Shown here in pieces: positions 1 through 10,204 of a DNA stretch of 20,207 bases. The stretch is from an uncultured Desulfovibrio sp. (GTDB taxonomy: Bacteria; Desulfobacterota; Desulfovibrionia; Desulfovibrionales; Desulfovibrionaceae), in the NCBI GenBank assembly GCA_900547595.1, contig URHE01000032.1:1-20207 (forward strand), given 5' to 3'. The translations under genes and the position numbers were made by a program. Within the stretch, counting starts at the first letter, position 1. The number at the start of each line of letters is the position of its first letter. The notes below the pieces were generated by a model, which had not been told where the DNA came from, ran no database searches, and saw nothing but the letters and a program-made list of their open reading frames with translations.

Positions 1-1
1 C

Positions 2-814
2 ATTCCCGGTCGGGATGCTTCCTCTCCGACGCCGCGAACCTCCGCGCGGGACGCCCATGATGACGGCGCGGACGTTTCGGCGGGGGGAGAGGAAGAGGAG
101 GACATCCGCGAGACGGCGCGGCGCGCCTATGCCCGCGAGGCGGCGCGTTTCTCCCGCGCGGACGCGGCGCCATCCGGTATGGGGGACGGCACGGTTCCGG
201 AAGGGAACCCGTGGGACGCGGCCCCCGGCAATGGCGGCTGGCTCCAGGCATTTTATCAGACCGTTCTCCGGGTGATGTTTGCCGCGCCGCGGTTTTTCAC
301 CGCGCTGCGGCCGCGCATGCCGCTGGGGCGCCCCCTGGTCTTTTATCTCGTCATCTGCGTCATCCAGACCATTGTGGAGCGCTTCTGGGGCACGATGCTC
401 ATTTCCGCCCTCGCCCCTTCGGCGGCCACGGACCCGCAGCTGGAAAAGCTGCTGGAATTGCTCGCGCCCAAGAGCGATCTGGCGCTGAGCCTGCTGCTGC
501 GCTGCGGCCTGCTCGTGCTTCAGCTTTATGTGTTCGCGGCCCTCATGTTTCTGGCCTACCGCGTTGTGGCCCGCGAGCGCACGAGCTTTTCCCTCATCTT
601 CCAGATCATGGCCTACAGTTCGGCCCCCGCGCTGCTGTGTGTGGTGCCCGCGCTCGGTTCCCTGGCGGGCATGATCTGGGGGCTGGCCTGCCTGGCGGTG
701 GGCTGCCGCGCCGCGCTGCGCCTCAACTGGGCGCAGACGCTGTTCGGCTTTGTGCCCCTCGCGCTTGTTTTCGGGCCGCTTCTGCTTCAGGCCATGACGG
801 CCCTTCAGGGGTAG
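2..814 (+). CDS. Yip1-like multi-pass membrane protein, 5' end outside window
   Basis: The frame is open from the left edge to a TAG at 812-814, so at least 270 residues are visible and the N terminus is missing. The first roughly 60 visible residues are a hydrophilic linker rich in Arg, Ala and acidic residues. After that come about five hydrophobic segments, near visible residues 111-128, 161-187, 197-217, 219-239 and 245-267. The pattern, including a gap between the first two helices, fits the Yip1 family. Bacterial members often carry an N-terminal zinc ribbon, which would lie upstream of the window (inference). An ATG at 179 starts just before the membrane part but has no ribosome binding site, so I regard it as internal. 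The function of bacterial Yip1 proteins is unknown. Another integral-membrane family is possible. Confidence 0.7.
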   Translation: MPGRDASSPTPRTSARDAHDDGADVSAGGEEEEDIRETARRAYAREAARFSRADAAPSGMGDGTVPEGNPWDAAPGNGGWLQAFYQTVLRVMFAAPRFFTALRPRMPLGRPLVFYLVICVIQTIVERFWGTMLISALAPSAATDPQLEKLLELLAPKSDLALSLLLRCGLLVLQLYVFAALMFLAYRVVARERTSFSLIFQIMAYSSAPALLCVVPALGSLAGMIWGLACLAVGCRAALRLNWAQTLFGFVPLALVFGPLLLQAMTALQG

Positions 815-835
815 CGCGTCCCGTTCGTCCGGCAT

Positions 836-852
836 TTGGCACGGATCTCGCA
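836..852 (+). promoter_or_regulatory. Sigma-54-type promoter for the lipoprotein gene
   Basis: The sequence TTGGCACG-GATC-TCGCA matches the sigma-54 consensus (TTGGCACG, four bases, TTGCA) at all but one position. The GG at 838-839 and the GC at 850-851 are 12 bases apart, as needed for the -24 and -12 elements. Transcription would start near 863, giving a leader of about 160 bases before the ATG at 1026. Any activator site would lie inside the preceding gene and I did not recognise one. A TTGACT at 929-934 could be a -35 element but has no convincing -10 partner. Confidence 0.6.
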
Positions 853-1025
853 TTTCATTCCGCAACCGGCTTGCGTCCGACGGTGTTTGCCGGACATCGC
901 CCAAGGCGGCGCGCAACGTGTCCGCGCGTTGACTGTCGATGCGGGCGTGTGCCGTTCAGACCGGTTAACGCGGAACATCGCCTTGCCCCGGAATACCGGG
1001 CGCGGCCGCAGAGGGAGGGACTGTC

Positions 1026-1817
1026 ATGACTTCGACGCCGAATGCCGTCGTCTTTGCTTCCGGAACCGGCGTGGCCATACGCGGGGGGCGTCGCGCGCGG
1101 GCGGCGCTTGCCGTGTTTTTGTTTCTGGGGATGGCGCTGACGGGCCTGGGATGCGCCAAATCCCCGGATGACAGCCGCTCCGCGGTCACGCTCACCGGCG
1201 ACCTGAGCACCCCCATCCAGATACAGACAGACAATTTCGTGCGCCGCCAGCCGCCCGTGGCCTATGTTTCGCCCATAGCCCCGCTGGGGCACAGGCCGCG
1301 CGCCCTGTTCGTGCCCCTGCGCATGGTGCAGCAGACCACCGATGCCGTCAGCTTCAGCGATCTGCTTTCCCGGCAGGTCTGGCAGGTCTGGCTCTCGCTC
1401 GGCGCGTTCCAGGCGCTCGAATACGCGCCCTGGGCCGGCCCCTTTGACCGCGAACGCGCATTGGCCCTGGCCCGGCAGCAGGGGGCCGAGCTTCTGGTGG
1501 GCGGCTATATCAATCATTTTATTGATGGCGGGTCAGGCGGCGAAAGCTCCGTTTCGCTTTCCATGGAAGTCTATGACGTGAAGAGCGGCACCCTGCTCTG
1601 GTCACTGGCCGAGGGGGGCAGCATGGAAGCCCGCAAGGTGCATGATTTCTATCTCTTTTCCATCGCGGAGCGCAATCCCGCCGATCCTTCGGGACTGATC
1701 ACGCGCAGCCTTGCCTGGGACATGGGGCGGGTGATCCTCGGCTGGGTCGACCCCACGGCAGTCCCCCGCGGCGAGAGTTCGCTGCTGGACAGGATTTTGG
1801 GCAATCAGGCATTTTAG
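1026..1817 (+). CDS. Putative exported lipoprotein, function unknown
   Basis: This 263-residue protein has a basic N terminus (RGGRRAR at residues 19-25), a hydrophobic stretch at about 27-40 and a Cys at 43 in the context TGLGC. That resembles a lipobox, although the -3 residue is Gly and not the preferred Leu. The mature part has alternating alpha/beta character with the stretch GAELLVGGYI near residue 155, then a beta-rich region with VYDVKSGTLLWS near 181. This reminds me of the CsgG/LpoB/GNA1162-like fold of envelope lipoproteins, but that is a pattern impression, not a family match. The start is supported by GGAGG at 1014-1018, seven bases before the ATG. It sits 211 bases after the Yip1-like gene and appears to have its own promoter. 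The stop codon is part of a hairpin. Confidence 0.75.
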   Translation: MTSTPNAVVFASGTGVAIRGGRRARAALAVFLFLGMALTGLGCAKSPDDSRSAVTLTGDLSTPIQIQTDNFVRRQPPVAYVSPIAPLGHRPRALFVPLRMVQQTTDAVSFSDLLSRQVWQVWLSLGAFQALEYAPWAGPFDRERALALARQQGAELLVGGYINHFIDGGSGGESSVSLSMEVYDVKSGTLLWSLAEGGSMEARKVHDFYLFSIAERNPADPSGLITRSLAWDMGRVILGWVDPTAVPRGESSLLDRILGNQAF

Positions 1818-1851
1818 AGCGGTTTGGTGATGAAAGTATCCAAACCGCTCT
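1816..1851 (+). terminator. Hairpin overlapping the stop codon of the lipoprotein gene
   Basis: AGAGCGGTTTGG at 1816-1827 and its exact complement at 1840-1851 form a perfect 12-base-pair stem with a 12-base loop. The first two bases of the stem are the last two of the TAG stop. No run of T follows, so this is a hairpin or transcript-end stabiliser rather than a classic intrinsic terminator. The same first arm, beginning at the same place in a TAG stop, recurs on the minus strand at 17950-17975. Confidence 0.6.
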
Positions 1852-1934
1852 GGCGGCGGCGTTAGCTGGCGCCCGCGCCGTACTCAGGCGGAAAATCGCG
1901 CCCGCCGCCGAAAGGAGGGCGGCGAAAGCTGCGG

Positions 1935-1955
1935 AAAATATCTGACTCGCAGATA
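1935..1955 (-). terminator. Short hairpin with T run after the Lar-like gene
   Basis: Read on the minus strand, three bases beyond the TGA of the Lar-like gene, TATCTG, CGAGT and CAGATA form a six-base-pair stem with a five-base loop, followed by TTTT. The stem is short and A/T-rich, so termination may be weak. Confidence 0.4.
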
Positions 1956-1958
1956 CGT

Positions 1959-2216
1959 TCAGCCCTTGGAATGCGTTCTGGACGCGGCGGCTTCCCGGGA
2001 AGGGACGAAGGTGTCTGTCTCCAGGGCCAGATTGCGGTTCCAGGCGCGGATGGCGGCGCCCTGGGTCACGGACCATTGCTGGAGGGTCTGGCCGCAGGCG
2101 CAGACCACACGCCAGACTTCCTGGCGGCGTCCCGGCGGCAGCATGGATTCCAGGTGCGCGTTGGTGCCTCCGCAGGCGAGGCATGGCCGGATGGCGTGCG
2201 GATCAAGTTCTTTCAT
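1959..2216 (-). CDS. Lar-like small zinc-ribbon protein
   Basis: This 85-residue protein has two cysteine pairs, C12/C15 in PCLACG and C39/C41 in VCACG, followed by AAIRAWNR at residues 54-61. This order (Cys pair, spacer, Cys pair, Ala-rich turn, WNR) is typical of the Lar family of restriction-alleviation-like proteins, which are mostly phage-type or accessory and relieve type I restriction in E. coli. The second pair is C-x-C instead of the usual C-x2-C, so zinc binding might differ. The C-terminal 20 residues have no recognisable motif. No Shine-Dalgarno sequence precedes the ATG, which could mean a leaderless transcript. No other phage or restriction gene is nearby. Family call is moderate; the role here is unknown. 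Confidence 0.6.
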   Translation of the reverse strand: MKELDPHAIRPCLACGGTNAHLESMLPPGRRQEVWRVVCACGQTLQQWSVTQGAAIRAWNRNLALETDTFVPSREAAASRTHSKG

Positions 2217-2445
2217 GGCGGCAGATTAGCAGGTTTGCGGCGGTCGCACAAGACCGCATGTGCGCCGCGGGCATTGCGTTTGGCCCGGGGGAAATAAAGA
2301 ATATGGCTGTTTTTTCAATATATTGGATCCAGAATCATTCTCTCTGACATAAAGTATCTTCGGGGGGAGCGTCTTGCGGAGCGGCTCCGCGCCGGCAACG
2401 GTCGCCGGCCTCCGGAGGGAGCGCGCGTCGGGCGCGGCGATGCTG
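2217..2445. other. Gap between the Lar-like gene and mnmA, with candidate promoters
   Basis: The part at 2290-2365 is conspicuously A/T-rich for this genome. On the minus strand it holds TTGAAA (2318-2313), 16 bases, then TATTTC (2296-2291), a possible promoter for the Lar-like gene. A second candidate is TTGTGC (2251-2246), 17 bases, TAATCT (2228-2223), which would start transcription exactly at the ATG. The part at 2374-2440 is G/C-rich with short inverted repeats, such as GCCGGC on both sides of AACGGTC, which could end the mnmA transcript although no T run follows. I see no gene in it. Confidence 0.35.
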
Positions 2446-3597
2446 TCACGGCACCAGTTCTTCCACAATGCCCGCCGCCAGGACCACGCCATCCTCATCA
2501 TACAGCGTCACCACCTGCCCCGGCGCCGAAGGGAAGCAGGCTTCCGCAAACCGGATATGGAGCGTCTCTCCGTCAAGGCGCGCGTCCGCCGGGGAAAGTC
2601 CGCCGCCGTACCGGCAGCGGGCGGCGGGCCGTTCCGGCCAGAATCGGGGGGGCACCGCCACAGTGATCTCTCGCGCCAGGCACCCGCGCATGCCGAGCAG
2701 GGAGCGCGGTCCCACCACCAGCGCATTGGCCGCCACATCCTTGCGCAGCACATGAAGCGCCTCGGCATGCGGCAGGCCCAGGCCCCGGCGCTGGCCTTCG
2801 GTATAGCGCCAGAGCCCGGCATGGGTGGCGATGCGGCGCAGCCGCGGGCTGTGGGCGGTGTCGCTCTTCGGGGAAGTCTCCGCATCGTTCCGTTGTTGCC
2901 GGGACTCATGGCCCTCGGCAGGAGCCGTTTCGCACAGCAGGACCGGACCGGGCGCCGGAGGCGCCATGCCCAGCTCCTGCCACCGGCGCTCCAGAAAATT
3001 CCGGTAGGCATCCACGCCGCCGGGGGCGAAGCAGATGTCGTGGCTTTCCTTCGGCAGCGGTACCGCAAGCCCCGCCTGCGCCACAAGGGCGCCGCAGGCG
3101 GCCTTGTCCATTGCCGCAAGGGGAAAGAGCGCCCGCGCCAGGCGTTCACGGGGCACGAGAGAGAGAAAATAGCTCTGGTCCTTGGGGGCATGGGTTGCCA
3201 TGGCGAGCAGCGGGCCTGCCGCCCCGCGGCGCGTGTGCGGCGCCAGCCGGGCGTAGTGGCCGGTGGCAAGGGCTTCCGCCCCGCGCGCCAGCGCCGCGTC
3301 CAGCAGGGCGCCGAACTTGATGGCCCGGTTGCAGCGGGCGCAGGGGTTGGGGGTGCGCCCGGCGGCATAGGCGGCGGCAAACGGCGTGATCACTTCACGG
3401 GCAAAGCGGGCGCGCAGGTCCACCACTTCAAGCGGTACGCCGAGTTGGCGGCAGGCGGTGTCAAGACCTTCGGGGGGCGCGCCGGAAGATTCCGTCAGCA
3501 GGGCATGCAGCGCCAGGAGCTCATGGCCCGCGCGGCGCAGGAGGAGCAGGGCGCAGAGGCTGTCCACGCCGCCGCTGACGGCTACGGCGATGCGCAT
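2446..3597 (-). CDS. mnmA: tRNA-specific 2-thiouridylase MnmA
   Basis: MnmA activates U34 of certain tRNAs with ATP and inserts sulfur to give 2-thiouridine, in the cytoplasm. The 383-residue product has the ATP-binding SGGVDS loop at residues 8-13, NPCARCN at 84-90 (catalytic Cys89 by comparison with E. coli Cys102), TGHYAR at 112-117, KDQSYFL at 139-145, SHDICF at 185-190 (Cys189, the second catalytic Cys) and RYTEGQRRGLG near 264-274. The start is set by AAGGA about seven bases before the ATG at 3597; the frame is open further upstream but that part is unlike MnmA. It is slightly longer than usual because of a hydrophilic insert at about residues 222-256, just before the GLWRYT motif. It follows the ABC ATPase by 34 bases and is probably cotranscribed. 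Confidence 0.93.
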   Translation of the reverse strand: MRIAVAVSGGVDSLCALLLLRRAGHELLALHALLTESSGAPPEGLDTACRQLGVPLEVVDLRARFAREVITPFAAAYAAGRTPNPCARCNRAIKFGALLDAALARGAEALATGHYARLAPHTRRGAAGPLLAMATHAPKDQSYFLSLVPRERLARALFPLAAMDKAACGALVAQAGLAVPLPKESHDICFAPGGVDAYRNFLERRWQELGMAPPAPGPVLLCETAPAEGHESRQQRNDAETSPKSDTAHSPRLRRIATHAGLWRYTEGQRRGLGLPHAEALHVLRKDVAANALVVGPRSLLGMRGCLAREITVAVPPRFWPERPAARCRYGGGLSPADARLDGETLHIRFAEACFPSAPGQVVTLYDEDGVVLAAGIVEELVP

Positions 3598-3631
3598 GCG
3601 TCGTCCTTGCGGGCCCCGGTCGGCTGCCGTC

Positions 3632-4390
<759 letters not shown>

Positions 4391-4426
4391 GGCGCGATCC
4401 GGGTGAGGGTGTGGGGGCCGGGCGGT

Positions 4427-4451
4427 ACCTGCGGCGTCGGGAGCCGCAGGT
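4427..4451 (-). promoter_or_regulatory. Hairpin or operator at the transcription start of the ABC ATPase unit
   Basis: ACCTGCGGC at 4427-4435 and GCCGCAGGT at 4443-4451 are exact complements around a seven-base loop. The palindrome lies directly after the predicted -10 element, so it would be either an operator over the start site or a 5'-end hairpin of the mRNA. It stops 36 bases before the ATG. I cannot tell these two roles apart. Confidence 0.45.
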
Positions 4452-4456
4452 GTCCG

Positions 4457-4485
4457 AGGCTAGAGGAATGCGCCGTTTTCGTCAA
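4457..4485 (-). promoter_or_regulatory. Sigma-70-type promoter for the ABC ATPase-mnmA unit
   Basis: On the minus strand TTGACG (4485-4480) is separated by 17 bases from TAGCCT (4462-4457). The -35 matches five of six consensus bases and the -10 three of six. Spacing and position, about 65 bases before the start codon, are suitable. Confidence 0.5.
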
Positions 4486-4525
4486 GGAAGGGGGGCCGCC
4501 GGACATGCCCGTGGCCGTCCATGAT

Positions 4526-4554
4526 TTGCAAAAAAAAGGAAGATAACGTAGAGT
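4526..4554 (+). promoter_or_regulatory. Sigma-70-type promoter for secA
   Basis: TTGCAA at 4526-4531, 17 bases, then TAGAGT at 4549-4554, each matching four of six consensus bases, inside the most A-rich stretch of the gap. Transcription would start near 4561, leaving a leader of about 110 bases. The leader contains GAAAC-AACG-GTTTC (4565-4578), a small hairpin of unknown importance. I found no SecM-like arrest peptide. Confidence 0.5.
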
Positions 4555-4671
4555 AGACCGTTTGGAAACAACGGTTTCACCCGTTATTTCCCTTGTCCCC
4601 GTCCCCCTGTCCGGTGACGCGCCGGTGGCGGATCCGTCGTTCCGGAGCTTTCGCATATACGAGGAGTGCCC

Positions 4672-7236
<2,565 letters not shown>

Positions 7237-7270
7237 CGCCTGCGGCAGTGCGCGTGGCGCGCGTGAAGGA

Positions 7271-7301
7271 ACAGGGCGGAAGCCGTCGGCTTCCGCCCTG
7301 T
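7271..7301. terminator. Strong terminator between secA and the DsbA-like gene
   Basis: ACAGGGCGGAAGCC (7271-7284), loop GTC, and the exact complement (7288-7301) form a 14-base-pair stem. On the plus strand it is followed by TCTGTT; on the minus strand by a TCCTTC stretch. It lies between convergent genes, 34 bases after the secA stop and 25 before the end of the minus-strand gene, so it can serve both. Confidence 0.8.
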
Positions 7302-7326
7302 CTGTTCGCGGCGTGCTTTTGCCGCG

Positions 7327-8040
7327 CTATTTCGTGTGGCGTCCGAGCGTGCAGCCGCCATGCCAGGAGCAGCCGATTTCCGGCGGCACATCGTCCAGGC
7401 CGAGGTCGCGCATGGCGTCCTCCAGACGCGAGGCCGCCGTCTCATAGTGGACATACCCGCGCGAGACCGCATCACGCCTGCTCCCGCGCACAAGGATGAC
7501 GCTTGGGTACGCGCTGATTTCACCCATCAGGGCCGATGCCTCTTCCAGACCGCGTTGCGCGGCCTGTTCCGTTTCCGGCGAGGCCAGGGACGCCTTGAGC
7601 GCGTCCGGGGCAATGCGCCAGCGTTGCGCGAGCGCGGCAAGCGAACTGTCGGAAAAAATGTCCTGCCCCTGGCCGTAGAACAGCTCCTCCAGGGCCAGCA
7701 TCTGATCGAGGGCATGGCCGGGGGCCAGTTGTTTCAGGGCTTCAAGCACCCTGTCCGCCCCCGGGGAGTAAAGGCGCACCTCGCGGCCCGTTTCCACCGC
7801 CTGGACGGCGCCCGCCAGAGAACGGCCGGAGGCGTGTTCCACCTCATGCCAGAAATCCGTAAGTCCCGGAGAATGCGCCGCGTCCTCGGCAAGGGTGATG
7901 GCGTTGGTCATCAGGTTGCCGCCAAGTACATGGACCGGGAATTCCGGATGCTGCGCGGCGATGCGCTGCATGACGGGCCCGAAGGCATAGCACCAGGGGC
8001 AATAGACATCGGCGATATATACAAAATGCGCTGTGCTCAT
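7327..8040 (-). CDS. DsbA-family thioredoxin-like protein with CPWC motif
   Basis: The 237-residue protein begins MSTAHFVYIADVYCPWCYAFGP, so the redox motif C14-P-W-C17 is almost at the N terminus and there is no signal peptide; it is probably cytoplasmic. The alpha-helical middle and the stretch AYPSVILVRG near residue 190, which carries the cis-Pro region, fit the FrnE/DsbA-like clade of predicted disulfide isomerases. An unusual tail carries Cys224 and Cys230 with a His between them (CSWHGGC). The start at 8040 is supported by AGGA seven bases upstream; its ATG overlaps the stop of the glycosidase gene as ATGA, so translation is coupled. It is last in the three-gene operon. The substrate is unknown. 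Confidence 0.8.
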   Translation of the reverse strand: MSTAHFVYIADVYCPWCYAFGPVMQRIAAQHPEFPVHVLGGNLMTNAITLAEDAAHSPGLTDFWHEVEHASGRSLAGAVQAVETGREVRLYSPGADRVLEALKQLAPGHALDQMLALEELFYGQGQDIFSDSSLAALAQRWRIAPDALKASLASPETEQAAQRGLEEASALMGEISAYPSVILVRGSRRDAVSRGYVHYETAASRLEDAMRDLGLDDVPPEIGCSWHGGCTLGRHTK

Positions 8041-9236
8041 GGTATCCTCGCTGAGGGGTTGGAGGTTGATGCCGCGAAACGGGCGCGGAGCGCGCTGATG
8101 CGCTCCCAGGAACGCCTGATCCGTTCTACAGGGATGCTCCCGTCGTCCACCAGGGCGCGCAGGGCGGCAAACGCCTTGTCCGCAAGCCCGTTTTCCCATT
8201 CAAGATTGTTGCCGTAAAGGAGAATATCCACGCCGGCGCGCACGGCCAGCAGGATGCTTTCCCTGAGTCCGTAGCGGCCGGCGATGGCCCGCATCTGCAG
8301 GTCATCGCTGATGACCACGCCCTGCCAGCCAAGTCCCTGGCGCAGCAGGCCCGCGATCACCATGCGCGAGAGCGTGGCGGGCATGTCCGGGTCAAGCCCG
8401 GCGTGGAAAAGATGTCCCGGCATGACCATGCCGGGCCAGCCCGCGCGGAATATCTCCGCATATGGGAGCAGGTCCGTCGCGCCGTCCCAGCACCGGGTAA
8501 TATCCGGCAGGCCGAGGTGCGAATCTTCCCGGGCGCAGCCCTGGCCGGGAAAATGCTTGAGCACCGGGATGACCCCGCCGCGCGCCAGTCCCTTCCCGAA
8601 GGCCAGGGCATGCCGGGCCACGGCGGCGGCATCGGAACTGAAGGCGCGGCCAAGGCGTCCGATGGCGGGATTGAGCGGATTGCTGTCCACATCGGCCACC
8701 GGGGCAAGGTCCACATCAATGCCAAGGGAAGCCAGCTCTTCACCAAGCAGGGTCGCGGTTTCCAATGTGTCCGCGACACTGCCCTGCCCGAGGCGCTGCG
8801 CGGAGGGCAGATCGTGAAAGCCCTTTTGCGGCTTGAGGCGGCGCACCTGGCCCCCTTCCTGATCCACGGCGATGAAGATCGGTCCCGGCGCGGCTGCCCG
8901 CAGGGTGGCCGTCAGGCGCCGTACCTGCTCCGGCGAACGGATATTGCGCTCTCCGCCTGTGGTCATGTCCCGGTCAAAGAGGATGACGTTGCCGACGCGG
9001 CCGGCGGCAAGCGCGGCGAGGAAAGGATCGCCGGGTGCCAGCTCCGTCCCCCGGAAACCGCACATGAGCATGGCGCCGAGCATGCGCTCGAGAGGCGGGA
9101 AAGGCGCGGGCGTGGCGTCCGGGCCGCGTTCCCCGGCGGCAGCCACCGCGGAAAGACAGAGAAGCAGGAGCAGAGCCGTTGCGCGGAGCTGGCCGGGGCG
9201 CCGGAGGGGGCCGCCGGGCGGGGGTGGGTTCAGCAT
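8037..9236 (-). CDS. Exported beta-N-acetylhexosaminidase, glycoside hydrolase family 3 (NagZ-like)
   Basis: This 399-residue protein has an N-terminal signal sequence (basic residues, then a hydrophobic run at 19-34 ending AVAAA-GE), so it should act in the envelope, unlike cytoplasmic NagZ of E. coli. The catalytic part shows KHFPGQG at 227-233 and DSH at 238-240, the NagZ loop with the catalytic His240, and VVISDDLQM at 307-315 containing the nucleophile Asp. GH3 enzymes of this type remove N-acetylglucosamine from peptidoglycan fragments. ATG 9236 overlaps the end of the PHP gene by seven bases, and the signal peptide directly follows, so the longer open frame upstream is not used. Expected role: cell-wall turnover; exact substrate not shown. 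Confidence 0.87.
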   Translation of the reverse strand: MLNPPPPGGPLRRPGQLRATALLLLLCLSAVAAAGERGPDATPAPFPPLERMLGAMLMCGFRGTELAPGDPFLAALAAGRVGNVILFDRDMTTGGERNIRSPEQVRRLTATLRAAAPGPIFIAVDQEGGQVRRLKPQKGFHDLPSAQRLGQGSVADTLETATLLGEELASLGIDVDLAPVADVDSNPLNPAIGRLGRAFSSDAAAVARHALAFGKGLARGGVIPVLKHFPGQGCAREDSHLGLPDITRCWDGATDLLPYAEIFRAGWPGMVMPGHLFHAGLDPDMPATLSRMVIAGLLRQGLGWQGVVISDDLQMRAIAGRYGLRESILLAVRAGVDILLYGNNLEWENGLADKAFAALRALVDDGSIPVERIRRSWERISALRARFAASTSNPSARIP

Positions 9237-10111
9237 GGCAGCCCCCGGGCGCGGCGCCGCTGCCGCAGCGCCTCCAGCGCCGCGACGGGAATGCGCAGGC
9301 CGCCATGCCCGGTGCCGAGCAGTACGCCGGGCTTGTTGTCGCCGTGATAATCCGAGCCGCCGGAGAGCCCCAGGCCGAAGCGTTTGGCAAGTTCCACGCA
9401 CCGGCGGGTGTCCGCATCCGAATGGCTGCTGTGCCAGGCTTCGATGGCCGCAAGGCCGCAGGCGGCAAGGCGCCGCGTCAGCGCTTCGACATCGGGCGCC
9501 GCGGCGGCGTTGAGAAAGGGATGGGCCAGAACGGGAGTGGCCCCCATGTCCGCCAGCAGGCGCACCGCCTCTTCCGGGGAGGGAACCTGTTTGGGCACAT
9601 AGGCTTTGCCGCTGGCGCCGAGGTAGTCCCGGAAGGCCGCTGCCACGTCGCGCGCATAGCCCTTGGCGGCCAGCACGGCCGCCATGTGGGGGCGGCCCAC
9701 GCTGCCGGAGGCGCGGGCGCGGACCTCTTCAAGGGTAATGTCAAAGCCGAGGGCGCGGAGGCGGGCCACCATTTCCGCATTGCGTTCATTGCGGCGGCGC
9801 CGGACGGCATCGAGCCAGGTGTCGAGCGCCTCCGCCCGCGCGGGTATCCAGAGGCCGAGGATGTGATGCTCTCCGGCCTGGGAGCGCGTGGAAATCTCGC
9901 AGCCCCGGATGACGCCGATGCCCAGTTCCCGGCCCGCCTGTTCCGCTTCGGCGAGTCCGGCCAGGGTATCATGATCCGTCAGGGCGATGGCCGCCAGGCC
10001 AAGGCCGTGGGCGCGGGCCACCAGTGCGGCGGGGCTGTCCGTGCCGTCCGAGGCGGTCGAGTGGGTATGCAGATCGACGAGCTTCCTGTCCATGTCTTTT
10101 TGTATGCCCAT
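9230..10111 (-). CDS. PHP-domain phosphoesterase (YciV/TrpH-like)
   Basis: The 293-residue product has the metal-binding motifs of the PHP family: DLHTHS at 13-18, TDHD at 45-48, GCE at 70-72, GEHH at 80-83, GRPH at 139-142, LAHP at 196-199 and GSDYHG at 252-257. The order and length match the YciV/TrpH subgroup. In E. coli YciV has been described as a 5'-3' exoribonuclease and a nucleotide phosphatase, so RNA or nucleotide turnover is likely here, but I infer that from the family. I chose ATG 10111 because AGGA lies eight bases upstream; MDRKLVD at 10093 is an alternative, and the longer frame to 10180 lacks a ribosome binding site. First gene of the operon with NagZ-like and DsbA-like genes. 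Confidence 0.87.
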   Translation of the reverse strand: MGIQKDMDRKLVDLHTHSTASDGTDSPAALVARAHGLGLAAIALTDHDTLAGLAEAEQAGRELGIGVIRGCEISTRSQAGEHHILGLWIPARAEALDTWLDAVRRRRNERNAEMVARLRALGFDITLEEVRARASGSVGRPHMAAVLAAKGYARDVAAAFRDYLGASGKAYVPKQVPSPEEAVRLLADMGATPVLAHPFLNAAAAPDVEALTRRLAACGLAAIEAWHSSHSDADTRRCVELAKRFGLGLSGGSDYHGDNKPGVLLGTGHGGLRIPVAALEALRQRRRARGLPC

Positions 10112-10181
10112 GCGCGTGATCCTGGCAAGCGGCCTGTGAAGGCGGAGGCGGCAGGGGGGGCGTCCGGGAGTTGCCGGCATG

Positions 10182-10194
10182 CCCGTGTCACGGG
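10182..10194. promoter_or_regulatory. Perfect 13-base palindrome between divergent genes
   Basis: CCCGTG-T-CACGGG is a perfect inverted repeat around one base. It lies between the divergent PHP and TPR genes, 11 bases upstream of a sigma-54-like element. It could be a regulator site acting on one or both genes. No second copy was seen in the window. Confidence 0.4.
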
Positions 10195-10204
10195 AAAGTA
10201 TTTT

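Noticed and set aside
2380..2410. Inverted repeats after mnmA as an intrinsic terminator
   Set aside because: The stems are short, overlap each other and are not followed by a T run on the minus strand.
4561..4671. SecM-like arrest peptide in the secA leader
   Set aside because: No complete short frame with a start, ribosome binding site and arrest-like end precedes secA; the only open frame there runs on into secA out of frame.
9237..9401. N-terminal extension of the NagZ-like protein
   Set aside because: The extension lies inside the upstream PHP gene and would bury the signal peptide; the ATG at 9236 overlaps the PHP stop in the usual coupled manner.
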